DNA of 10,873 nucleotides from an uncultured beta proteobacterium. Lineage in GTDB: Bacteria > Pseudomonadota > Gammaproteobacteria > Burkholderiales > SG8-39. A program made the translations under genes and the position numbers. Of this stretch, positions 1 through 7,659 are shown piece by piece. How positions within the stretch are numbered: position 1 is the first letter of the stretch; the number at the start of each line of letters is the position of its first letter. Where the stretch lies: positions 1 to 10,873 of the forward strand of contig CADEDU010000121.1 of NCBI GenBank assembly GCA_902826155.1, read 5' to 3'. Below the pieces are notes generated by a model, which saw nothing but the letters and a program-made list of their open reading frames with translations, did no database searches and was not told the origin of the DNA.

Positions 1-185
1 GGGTGGTCGATCGCGCGGTGCAGATCTTCGGCGGCATGGGGTTCAGCAAGGACCTGCCGATCGAACGCTACTACCGCGACGCGCGCATCTATCGGATCTT
101 CGACGGCACCTCCGAGATTCACCGTTCAGTGATCGCGCGCGGCCTGTTCAGGCAAGGTGCGTCATTGTTCGACACGCCGTGGTGA
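1..185 (+). CDS. Acyl-CoA dehydrogenase, C-terminal fragment (5' end outside window)
   Basis: This is the last 60 or so residues of an acyl-CoA dehydrogenase. The reading frame is open from base 3, and the gene enters from the left edge. The visible part carries the family's C-terminal signature: the QIFGGMGF turn, then ERYYRDARI, then [15 protein letters not shown]. In the family this region helps form the FAD and subunit contacts of the final helical-bundle domain. Such enzymes are soluble FAD proteins that desaturate acyl-CoA thioesters and pass electrons to electron-transfer flavoprotein. The variant [10 protein letters not shown] resembles the broad ACAD10/11-like group more than short-chain butyryl-CoA dehydrogenases, but the substrate cannot be told from this fragment. 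It ends in TGA, 66 bases before the next + strand gene, so the two may be co-transcribed. The assignment to the family is firm. Confidence 0.93.
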   Translation, partial: VVDRAVQIFGGMGFSKDLPIERYYRDARIYRIFDGTSEIHRSVIARGLFRQGASLFDTPW

Positions 186-251
186 CGGTGCCGCCTCCAA
201 TGACTCAGCCACGAGGCGGCGGGCGCCGCAGGTGATGGCAACGGAATTGCG

Positions 252-1220
252 ATGGCGCTGCTGGTAACCGGAGCCTCGGGCCATGTCGGCGGCGCGATCG
301 TGGCGCACGCCCTGCAGCGCGGTGTGCAGGTGGTCGCGGTGTATCGCGGCAATGCGCCTCGCGAAAATCTGCCTGCTGCGCGGCTCGGCGCGGCGACATG
401 GGTGCGCTGCGACCTCGATGACGTCGCAGCGGTGCGCGCACTCGCCGCTGCACACCCGATCGATGCGTGCATCCACGCTGCCGCGGTGTCGAACGAAGCC
501 TATGCGCGACCGGCGCCGCACGCCGCCATCGTCACCAATATCGGGGCAACGGCGAATCTGCTCGAAGTGGCACGGGTGCATCAGTGGCGACGCTTTCTGC
601 TGGTGAGCACCGGGTCGGTGTTTCAGCGTCGCGCCGACGTCGTCACGCCGATCCTCGAAGACGAGGTGGTCGCACCGGGCAACATCTACAGCACCACCAA
701 GGCCGCGGCCGAATCGCTCACCGGCATGTATCGCAGCGAGTTCGGATTGTCAGCGGCCACGGTGCGTATCTCCTGGGTGTTCGGACCGCCGATCGTGTCC
801 GAGTCGGCAACGCGCGGACCGATCCCCTCGTTTCTCGCGCGCGCGCTGCGTGGCGAGCCGATCCGCGAGACCGGCGGCGAATTCGCGGCGAGCTTCACGT
901 TCATCGATGACGTCGCTGTGGGACTGTTCAGCGCCGCCGTCGCGCCCGCGCTTGGTCATGCGGTCTATCACCTTGGCCCTGGCCGGAACCTATCGACGCA
1001 CGAGGTGGCCGGCGCAGTGGTGCGCGCGGTGCCTGGAGCTGTCATCGAGCTTGCTGGCGGGACCGAACCGTGGACGCGATACACCGCGATGCGCGCGCCG
1101 CTCGCCGGCTCGCGGCTGCGCGACGATACCGGCTTCGTTCCGACGTGCTCGCTCGACAAGGCCGTCGCGCGCTACGCATCGTGGATGCGCAGGCGTGGCA
1201 CAGGGAACGATGGCAAGTAA
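252..1220 (+). CDS. Extended SDR / NAD-dependent epimerase-dehydratase family protein
   Basis: A 322-residue protein of the extended short-chain dehydrogenase family (epimerase/dehydratase type). It opens directly with a Rossmann strand and the glycine motif TGASGHVGG (residues 6-14). Asp54 (CDLDD) and the HAAA segment (residues 75-78) sit where this family contacts the nucleotide. The active-site set is Ser119/Thr120 (LVSTGSVF) and the YxxxK pair Tyr146 and Lys150 (IYSTTKAAAES). The RISWVFGPP segment (residues 172-180) and the FTFIDDVA segment (residues 215-222) are typical of the C-terminal substrate part. Length fits the family. The ATG at 252 is chosen because the Rossmann motif starts only a few residues later; the possible ribosome site (ACGGAA, 241-246) is weak. 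Substrates in this family are usually nucleotide sugars or small hydroxy-acids or lactones, and the sequence does not say which. It follows the acyl-CoA dehydrogenase by 66 bases. Confidence 0.9.
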   Translation: MALLVTGASGHVGGAIVAHALQRGVQVVAVYRGNAPRENLPAARLGAATWVRCDLDDVAAVRALAAAHPIDACIHAAAVSNEAYARPAPHAAIVTNIGATANLLEVARVHQWRRFLLVSTGSVFQRRADVVTPILEDEVVAPGNIYSTTKAAAESLTGMYRSEFGLSAATVRISWVFGPPIVSESATRGPIPSFLARALRGEPIRETGGEFAASFTFIDDVAVGLFSAAVAPALGHAVYHLGPGRNLSTHEVAGAVVRAVPGAVIELAGGTEPWTRYTAMRAPLAGSRLRDDTGFVPTCSLDKAVARYASWMRRRGTGNDGK

Positions 1221-1313
1221 GGATGGGGAAGGGAGGTTCCAGCGCGAGTGAGGATCGAAGGCGAGTGGTTGGCGCGGCCGGACGGGTGGGCAGTGGCGCT
1301 GCCATGCCGCACC

Positions 1314-1319
1314 TAGAAT
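1314..1319 (+). promoter_or_regulatory. Possible -10 promoter element (TAGAAT)
   Basis: TAGAAT matches five of six bases of the sigma-70 -10 consensus and lies 65 bases before the ATG of the small exported protein, inside the 164-base gap after the SDR gene. I find no convincing -35 hexamer 16-18 bases upstream. In GC-rich proteobacteria such AT-richer islands are often the only visible promoter mark. This is a guess from position and composition. The rest of the gap (1221-1384) shows nothing else that I can support. Confidence 0.25.
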
Positions 1320-1384
1320 CGCTCGCGATGCCGCAAGCAGTCGGTGCGGTGTATTGCGCGATCGCCATTCTTCAGAACACCGTC

Positions 1385-1756
1385 ATGCACCGAACCTCGA
1401 TCCGACTCTTCGTCATGTTGTCCATCATCGCCGCCGTGTGCTGCGGCAACGCGGCTGCGCACGCGCTGATTCAATCGCGCAGCTTCGCCGCGGCCGATGC
1501 GTCGACGCCAAATGTCACCTTGGCGCGCAATGATCATCACGACCGCGGCCGTCACGACAAGGGGTTGCACAAGGGTTGGTACAAGGGCAAGGGCCATCAT
1601 CGCGACCCCGGCCGGTCGCGGGAAATGCGCGGGCCCACCGTGGTGTTACCGACGCCGCCCAGGCCGCCGCTGCCGCCGTTACCGCGGCTGCCCTCTCCGC
1701 CGCTCGATCCGCGCGATCTGCCGCGTCCGCCGATGCCGCATCTGCCTCGACCCTGA
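1385..1756 (+). CDS. Small exported His/Lys-Gly and proline-rich protein, function unknown
   Basis: A predicted 123-residue protein I do not recognise. Residues 1-27 look like a Sec signal peptide: His2/Arg3/Arg7 in the n-region, a hydrophobic core LFVMLSIIAAVCC, and a likely cleavage after AHA (residue 27). The mature part has two zones. Residues 50-76 are rich in His, Lys, Arg, Asp and Gly (HHDRGRHDKG, then KGWYKGKGHH). Residues 84-123 hold 19 prolines in 40 positions as PPxPPLPPLP-type runs ending in LPRP. It is likely exported and mostly unfolded, perhaps wall- or metal-associated, but that is inference. The frame stays open upstream to about 1070. I chose the ATG at 1385 because it puts the signal peptide at the N-terminus; ATG 1304 is an alternative. 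There is no strong ribosome site. It could be a non-coding GC-rich open frame, though the signal peptide argues against that. Confidence 0.6.
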   Translation: MHRTSIRLFVMLSIIAAVCCGNAAAHALIQSRSFAAADASTPNVTLARNDHHDRGRHDKGLHKGWYKGKGHHRDPGRSREMRGPTVVLPTPPRPPLPPLPRLPSPPLDPRDLPRPPMPHLPRP

Positions 1757-1783
1757 TACCTCGACCCTGATACCTCGACCCTG
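1745..1783 (+). repeat. 14-bp tandem repeat, 2.8 copies, across a stop codon
   Basis: The unit CCTCGACCCTGATA occurs at 1745-1758 and 1759-1772, with a third partial copy of 11 bases at 1773-1783. The copies are identical where they overlap. The TGA stop of the proline-rich gene (1754-1756) lies inside the first copy, so gain or loss of units would not change the protein. The array sits just before the convergent glk end. Confidence 0.9.
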
Positions 1784-1806
1784 GGCTGCATCCGACCATC
1801 ATCGAT

Positions 1807-1825
1807 TCAGGCGCCCGGCGCCTGA
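1807..1825. terminator. GC-rich palindrome at the convergent gene junction, possible terminator
   Basis: TCAGGCGCC and GGCGCCTGA are perfect 9-base inverted arms around a single central C. In RNA this gives an 8-bp stem with a CCG loop on either strand. It contains the TGA stop of glk on the minus strand and lies 50 bases after the stop of the + strand proline-rich gene. A stem here would suit termination from both directions, but neither side has the T-tract of an intrinsic terminator, so it may only be an mRNA 3' end structure or chance in GC-rich code. Confidence 0.3.
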
Positions 1826-2805
1826 CCGGCCTGTCGGGCCGCGAATCGTGCCGCGCCGAGCAGCGCGGTCTTGTCGTTGAGGATCACGCGCACCGGCATC
1901 GACTCCATCAGCGTGCGCATGCGCCCCTTGGCGAGGAACGCTTGCAGAAACGGCCCGCCACGCAGTTGCTCGAGAATGCGCGGCGCGATGCCACCACCGA
2001 TGAACACGCCGCCGGTGGCCAGCATCTTCACAGCGAGGTTGCCGGCTTCAGCGCCATAGATGGACACGAACATGTCGAGCGCCTTGACCGCGACCGGATC
2101 GCTCCGCGCGATCGCGGCTTGCGAAATCGCTGCGGAGGCGTCGCCGCTCGCCATTGCCGCAGCGAGCGCATCGGTCAACGTGCCGGCGCTGCCCGCATCG
2201 CGCAGGAACGCGAGAATCTGCTGCAGCCCCGGCCCCGACACGACGCGCTCGTAGCTCACCCGCTCGAACTGCTTCGACAAATACGCAAGCAGCGCTGCTT
2301 CTTCGGCGTCGCGCGGCGCGAAGTCGGTATGACCCCCTTCGCAGGCGAACGGGTGATGCATCCGGCCGTCCCAGAACAGGCCGGCTTCACCCAGCCCGGT
2401 GCCTGCGGCGATGACGGCGCGATTGCCGGCGGGATTGGGTGCGCCCGGATGCAGCGTCACGAAGTCGGTCGGTGACAGCTCGGCGATGCCCCAGGCATTC
2501 GCTTCGAGATCGTTGATCAATCCGATGCGCGGCAAGCCGATTGCGCCGGCGAGCGCGGCGCCATCGATGACCCAGGCGAGATTCGGCGTGCGCACGACAT
2601 TCCCGACGACCGGGCCCGCGATGCCGAACGCGGCAGCCCGTGGCGAGGCCGGATGCTCGGCGAGGAACTTCGCGATGATCGCTTCGAGCCCCGGGTGATC
2701 GGGCGACGAATAGGTCTGCTCAGCCACGGCTCGCAGGCGCGGGCCAGCCGATTCGAACAGGCCGAGCCGGGTCGAGGTACCGCCGATATCGCCTGCGAGG
2801 ATCAT
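1807..2805 (-). CDS. glk: Glucokinase (Glk family)
   Basis: A 332-residue cytoplasmic glucokinase that phosphorylates glucose with ATP to glucose 6-phosphate. It belongs to the proteobacterial Glk family rather than the ROK type. The N-terminal phosphate-binding loop is DIGGTSTRLG (from residue 6). Glucose-binding and catalytic residues known from E. coli Glk have clear counterparts: Asn98 and Asp99 (INDLEA), Glu156 and His159 (CEGGHTDF), and Glu186 (YERVVSGPGL). GTGLGEA (residues 135-141) and the C-terminal GGVFIGGGIAPRIL block complete the pattern. Length is usual. The ATG follows a CGGAG ribosome site (2813-2817) at 7 bases. It is the last gene of the minus-strand run, 96 bases after zwf, and supplies the substrate of Zwf. 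No residue looks damaged. Confidence 0.96.
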   Translation of the reverse strand: MILAGDIGGTSTRLGLFESAGPRLRAVAEQTYSSPDHPGLEAIIAKFLAEHPASPRAAAFGIAGPVVGNVVRTPNLAWVIDGAALAGAIGLPRIGLINDLEANAWGIAELSPTDFVTLHPGAPNPAGNRAVIAAGTGLGEAGLFWDGRMHHPFACEGGHTDFAPRDAEEAALLAYLSKQFERVSYERVVSGPGLQQILAFLRDAGSAGTLTDALAAAMASGDASAAISQAAIARSDPVAVKALDMFVSIYGAEAGNLAVKMLATGGVFIGGGIAPRILEQLRGGPFLQAFLAKGRMRTLMESMPVRVILNDKTALLGAARFAARQAGQAPGA

Positions 2806-2836
2806 GTCGAGGCTCCGTGGGGTTGCATCAGGCGAC

Positions 2837-2875
2837 GCAACGAACGCGGTTGATCGTAGCCGCCGTTCGTGTTGC
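2837..2875 (-). repeat. Imperfect inverted repeat between zwf and glk
   Basis: In the 96-base gap between zwf and glk, GCAACGAACG (2837-2846) faces CGTTCGTGTTGC (2864-2875). They pair as CGAACG/CGTTCG and GCAA/TTGC with a two-base bulge and a 17-base loop. On the minus strand this would form after the zwf stop and before the glk ribosome site. It could be an mRNA-processing or attenuation structure. No T-tract follows. The rest of the gap shows nothing. Confidence 0.35.
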
Positions 2876-2901
2876 GGGAGACGGGGCGAGGCCGCGTGCG
2901 A

Positions 2902-4448
<1,547 letters not shown>

Positions 4449-4452
<4 letters not shown>

Positions 4453-5546
4453 GTTCCATCTTTCGACGCTGTACCTGTCGCGATTGTCCCCGCCGCGGCT
4501 TCACCCGTCGAAACCCCTCCCGTCGACGATGCGCTCGCCGCACGTTCGATGTGACCACCGAATTCGTAGCGCATCGCCGAGAGGATCTTCGCGGCGAACT
4601 CGCCCTCGCCGCGTGAGCTGAAGCGCTGGTAGAGCGCTGCAGTGAGCACGGGGGCGGGTGTGCCTTGCTCCACCGCGGCGAGTACGGTCCAGCGGCCTTC
4701 GCCCGAGTCGGACACGCGGCCATTGAACCGACTCAAGTCGATGTCACCGGCGAACGCCTTCGCGGTGAGGTCGAGTAGCCAGGAACTCACGACGCTGCCG
4801 CGCCGCCACAGTTCGGCGATGTCGCGCAGATTGAAGTCGTACTGGAAATGTTCCGGATGGCGCAGCGGCGTCGTTTCCGCATCGGTCTCGCGCCCGCGGT
4901 TGCCCGCATTGGCGTGCTTGAGGATGTTGAATCCTTCCGCGTACGCCGCCATCAGCCCGTACTCGATGCCGTTATGGATCATCTTTACGAAGTGGCCCGC
5001 GCCCGCGCCACCGCAATGCAGATAGCCTTCCTCGGCGGTGCTGTCGATGCCGTCTCGATTGGGGGTGCGTGCGATGGCGCCGCGGCCGGGAGCGAGCGTG
5101 CGAAAGATCGGGTCGAGCCGCCTCACTGCGGCGTCCGGACCGCCGATCATCAGGCAGTAGCCGCGTTCCAGCCCCCAGATGCCCCCGCTGGTGCCGACAT
5201 CGACGTAGTGGATACCGCGCGAGCCAAGCTCCGTCGCGCGACGGATGTCGTCGACGAAGTACGAATTGCCGCCGTCGATCAGCGTATCGCCTGGCGCCAG
5301 CTGCGGTGCGACTTCGGCGATCACCTTGTCGACGAGCGCCGCCGGAATCATCAGCCACACTGCGCGGGGCGGTTGGAGTCTGGCGACGAATGCCTCGATC
5401 GAGTGCACGCCGATCGCGCCATCCTGCTCCAGGCCGCGCACCGCATCGCTATTCGCATCGAAGACCACGCACTCGTGGTCGCCACGCACCAGGCGCCGCG
5501 CCATGTTGGCGCCCATCCTGCCCAGTCCGATCAAGCCGATCTGCAT
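4449..5546 (-). CDS. gnd: 6-phosphogluconate dehydrogenase, decarboxylating, short (YqeC-like) type
   Basis: A 365-residue enzyme that oxidatively decarboxylates 6-phosphogluconate to ribulose 5-phosphate. It is the short type (classical Gnd is about 470 residues, with a longer helical domain). Rossmann motif [13 protein letters not shown] starts at residue 4. Asp30 ends the second strand (VVFDANS), which in such folds favours NAD over NADP. GGNSYF (92-97) and the substrate signature [14 protein letters not shown] (116-129) follow. Catalytic Lys188, Asn192 and Glu195 lie in [13 protein letters not shown]. The last 31 residues are 25 Ala/Ser/Thr/Gly and look like an unfolded tail. The ATG at 5546 is chosen because the Rossmann strand begins at residue 2 and a GGGAGAG site lies 5 bases upstream, although the frame is open back to 5987. 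It starts 43 bases after aroE and overlaps zwf by 4 bases. Confidence 0.95.
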
Positions 5547-5551
5547 GAACG

Positions 5552-5564
5552 CTCTCCCAGAGAG
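5552..5564 (-). promoter_or_regulatory. gnd ribosome-binding site inside a small hairpin
   Basis: On the minus strand this reads CTCTCTGGGAGAG: a 5-bp stem (CTCTC/GAGAG) with a TGG loop. The gnd ribosome site GGGAGAG (complement of 5552-5558) forms the 3' arm, 5 bases before the ATG. The stem would partly hide the site. It is short, so any effect on translation is uncertain. Confidence 0.45.
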
Positions 5565-5589
5565 GGTGGTGACGAACCTGAATCGCCCG

Positions 5590-6426
5590 TTACGTCTTCG
5601 GTATATCCGCTGCGAGCAGCTCGCGCAGCTCCGTGGTGACTTCGGGGCGAATGCCGAACCACAATTCGAAGCCGCGTACCGCCTGATAGAGCAGCATGTC
5701 GAGGCCGTCAACCGCTTTGCAGCCGCGTGCGCGGGCGGCGGCGAGCAGCCGGGTCTGCAGCGGCACGTAGATCGCATCGAACACGAGTGCGTCGGCAGGC
5801 AGCGGGGAGAGATCGATCTCGAGCGGATCCTTGCCCTGCATGCCGAGCGACGTGGTGTTGACGAGCAGCCTGGTCGTGGCGAGCAGGCGAGGCAGCTCAC
5901 TCCACGAGGCGGGCTGGACTCGCGGGCCGAAGCGATCGCGGATCGCCACGGCCTTGTCCACGGTGCGGTTGACCACGTGGATGGCACCGACTCCCCGCTC
6001 GATCAATCCGTACACCACTGCACGCGCAGCGCCGCCAGCACCCAGCACCACTGCACTCTCGATGCGCTTGTCCCAGCCGAGATCGGCGCCATCGAGCGCG
6101 CCGACGAACCCCTCGACGTCGGTGTTGGTCGAGCGCAACGTCGTACCGTCCAACCACAGCGTGTTCGCGGCACCGATGGCGCTGGCGCGCGCGTCGGGCT
6201 GCGACAAGGCGAACGCCGCATCCTTGTGCGGCATGGTGATGTTGGCGCCGACATAGCCATTCGCGGCGAGATTCGTCACGAACGCCTTGAACTGCTCCGG
6301 CGGAATTTCTTCCACGCGATAGTCACCGTTGATGCCATAGCGCTTGATCCAGTAGCCGTGCAGCTTCGGCGAACGCGACTGGCGCGCGGGATAGCCGATC
6401 ACGCAGGCGGCGCGGGGCTGGGTCAT
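5590..6426 (-). CDS. aroE: Shikimate dehydrogenase (AroE family)
   Basis: A 278-residue member of the AroE family, which reduces 3-dehydroshikimate to shikimate with NADPH; some relatives act on quinate or shikimate in catabolism. Substrate-site residues are present: Ser17 and Ser19 (QSRSPKLHG), catalytic Lys68 (ANITMPHKDAAF), Asn88, and Asp103 (STNTDVEGF). The nucleotide part has LGAGGAARAV (128-137) and NRT (153-155), the usual NADP pattern. NTTSLGMQG and the C-terminal LDMLLYQAVRGFELWFG block complete it. Length is typical. The N-terminal SRSPKLHGYWIKRYGI stretch reminds me of alphaproteobacterial AroE proteins. The ATG shares one base with the stop of the upstream oxidoreductase (TGATG), and a perfect GGAGG (6435-6439) lies 8 bases upstream. 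It may be the biosynthetic enzyme or a catabolic paralogue; its neighbours leave both open. Confidence 0.93.
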   Translation of the reverse strand: MTQPRAACVIGYPARQSRSPKLHGYWIKRYGINGDYRVEEIPPEQFKAFVTNLAANGYVGANITMPHKDAAFALSQPDARASAIGAANTLWLDGTTLRSTNTDVEGFVGALDGADLGWDKRIESAVVLGAGGAARAVVYGLIERGVGAIHVVNRTVDKAVAIRDRFGPRVQPASWSELPRLLATTRLLVNTTSLGMQGKDPLEIDLSPLPADALVFDAIYVPLQTRLLAAARARGCKAVDGLDMLLYQAVRGFELWFGIRPEVTTELRELLAADIPKT

Positions 6427-6449
6427 CAGGCAGACCTCCGGGTCATCAG
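6420..6449 (-). repeat. 10-bp direct repeat flanking the aroE ribosome site
   Basis: CTGATGACCC (minus strand) occurs twice with a 20-base period, complement of 6440-6449 and of 6420-6429. The first copy encodes LMT near the end of the oxidoreductase gene; the second contains the overlapping stop and start TGATG. The aroE ribosome site GGAGG (complement of 6435-6439) lies between them. Confidence 0.8.
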
Positions 6450-7490
6450 ATCATCGGGGCGCACAGGGGTGCCGGCCTGTGCCGACTGCGTGATCGCCAG
6501 CGTCGTCGCGAGTGTTTTCGTGCCTTCGCGCCCGCTCAGCACCGGAGATTCAGTGCCGCGGATCACCGCTGCGAAATTGCGCATCTGTTCGTAGTAAGGA
6601 TCGGCGGGCGTGATCGGAATGCGCTGCTGCGTCATCGGTAAGCCCCAGTTCTGCTTGTCGGCCTCGTACCAACGCAGTTCGAGCGATGGTACGGTCAGGC
6701 AGCCGAGCGTGCCGGCGAGCATGATGCAGTCGTTCGGCGTCTTCGGATAGAACGGATTCTCCCCCGCGGTGGTCTCCCACGCCCAGGGGCTCGCGGCGGC
6801 ATCGGAAAGCGTGAGCGTGCCGATCGTGCCGTTCTTGAAGCGCAGCACGGCACCGACCGTGTCTTCGACCGTGAAGCCGCGCACCGCGTTCGAGGCCGTG
6901 GCTTGCACCGACTCGACGTCGCCGCACAGCATGCGCAAAGAATCGATCTCGTGGATCGCGTTGATCAGCACCGGCCCGCCGCCAGGCTCGCGTCGCCACG
7001 CGAGATCGTGGTAACCCTTGGGCTTGTACGAGAGCCAGACGCAGGTGGCAGCCACCAGGCGACCGAGCCGTCCGTCGCGGATCACTTCGGCCGCCCTGCG
7101 CATGATCGGGTTGTGGCGACGATGGTGGCCGGTGAGGGTGGGCACACCGGCTTGCTCTGCCGCTTCGATCAGCCGCAGCGCGTCGGGCACGTTGTCGGCC
7201 ACCGGCTTCTCGATCAGGATCGGAACCTTGCGCGCGATGCACGCGAGCCCGGCGCTCACGTGCAATTGATTCGGCACGGCGATGATCGCACCGTCGGGCT
7301 TCGCCTTGTCGAGCAACGCGTCGACGTTCGGATAGCAGGGATAGCCGAGTGTTTCGGCTTCCTGCTTCGCTGCCGGCGACGGATCGCACACGCCCGCCAA
7401 AGCGTAGTCCGGATGGTGTGAACGCAGGACTTCGATGTGTTTGCGGCCGATCAGGCCGGCGCCGATCACGGCGATGCGGGCGGGGGGCAT
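6426..7490 (-). CDS. Gfo/Idh/MocA family oxidoreductase
   Basis: A 354-residue (from Met at 7490) NAD(P)-dependent oxidoreductase of the Gfo/Idh/MocA family, whose members oxidise or reduce sugars, inositols and related polyols. The N-terminal Rossmann motif is IGAGLIG (residues 9-15), with Asp36 (VCDPS) at the end of the second strand, which suggests NAD. The family's catalytic Lys is Lys95 in LIEKPVADN. The C-terminal domain has GHHRRHNP, then GGGPVLINAIHEID with His180 and Asp183 at the usual active-site positions. The first possible ATG (7499) is only one base from a strong AAGGAG site; the ATG at 7490 is 10 bases away and directly precedes the PPARIAVIG strand, so I take it as the start. 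It is first after a 160-base gap and shares one base with aroE. The substrate is unknown; a polyol or hydroaromatic ring would suit an AroE neighbour. Confidence 0.92.
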   Translation of the reverse strand: MPPARIAVIGAGLIGRKHIEVLRSHHPDYALAGVCDPSPAAKQEAETLGYPCYPNVDALLDKAKPDGAIIAVPNQLHVSAGLACIARKVPILIEKPVADNVPDALRLIEAAEQAGVPTLTGHHRRHNPIMRRAAEVIRDGRLGRLVAATCVWLSYKPKGYHDLAWRREPGGGPVLINAIHEIDSLRMLCGDVESVQATASNAVRGFTVEDTVGAVLRFKNGTIGTLTLSDAAASPWAWETTAGENPFYPKTPNDCIMLAGTLGCLTVPSLELRWYEADKQNWGLPMTQQRIPITPADPYYEQMRNFAAVIRGTESPVLSGREGTKTLATTLAITQSAQAGTPVRPDDLMTRRSA

Positions 7491-7500
7491 GCGGTTCATT

Positions 7501-7506
7501 CTCCTT
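7501..7506 (-). promoter_or_regulatory. Shine-Dalgarno site deciding the start of the Gfo/Idh/MocA gene
   Basis: The minus strand reads AAGGAG here. It is one base from the ATG at 7499, too close for initiation, and 10 bases from the ATG at 7490, which is acceptable. It is the strongest ribosome site near the head of this gene and argues for the shorter protein. Confidence 0.65.
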
Positions 7507-7605
7507 GCGGCACTACTACTCTGCGACTCTGGCAGCTTTCACCGATTCTCGTGCTACTCGCGCGTACCGTCGGGTCAGCGACTGCGGCTGGCTCAAAGCT
7601 GCTGA

Positions 7606-7635
7606 CGTTCAGCGCATCGGCGGGCGTTCAGCGCA
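7606..7635. repeat. 11-bp direct repeat, 19-bp period, possible regulator site
   Basis: CGTTCAGCGCA occurs at 7606-7616 and 7625-7635. The similarity runs on: the first copy is followed by TCGG and the second by ATCGG. The start-to-start distance of 19 bases is close to two helical turns. The repeat lies 116 to 145 bases upstream of the ATG at 7490 of the Gfo/Idh/MocA gene. Tandem sites like this are common for dimeric regulators, but no regulator gene is in the window. Confidence 0.7.
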
Positions 7636-7659
7636 ATCGGTGCAATCTGCGGATAGGCT

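Larger units (their letters stand above)
7500..7659 (-). other. Intergenic gap, candidate internal promoter/regulatory region
   Basis: These 160 bases are the only sizeable gap in the minus-strand run, between the CoA-transferase stop and the Gfo/Idh/MocA start. The gap holds an 11-bp direct repeat (7606-7635), an 8-base inverted pair GCAGCTTT (7532-7539) and AAAGCTGC (7595-7602) separated by 55 bases, and the AAGGAG site at its end. I find no clear -35/-10 pair and no T-tract terminator. It is a natural place for the downstream five genes to be controlled separately. Confidence 0.4.

Noticed and set aside
1070..1384. Upstream extension of the proline-rich protein
   Set aside because: The first half overlaps the end of the SDR gene in another frame, and a longer N-terminus would bury the signal peptide.
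5547..5987. N-terminal extension of gnd by 147 codons in the same frame
   Set aside because: The extension runs antisense-free but out of frame through aroE coding sequence, is Arg/Ser/Cys-rich, and is split from the enzyme by a good ribosome site and the natural Rossmann start at 5546.
5245..6594. 449-codon + strand open frame opposite gnd and aroE
   Set aside because: It spans two real genes and their gap on the other strand and has no domain or start signal. It is a mirror of GC-rich codon use.
7491..7499. ATG at 7499 as the start of the Gfo/Idh/MocA gene
   Set aside because: It is one base from the AAGGAG site, too near for initiation; the ATG at 7490 has workable spacing. It adds only three residues, so the choice is not certain.
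7532..7602. Inverted pair GCAGCTTT/AAAGCTGC as a terminator or operator
   Set aside because: The 55-base loop makes a stable terminator hairpin unlikely, and 8-base pairs of this kind can arise by chance in 160 bases.
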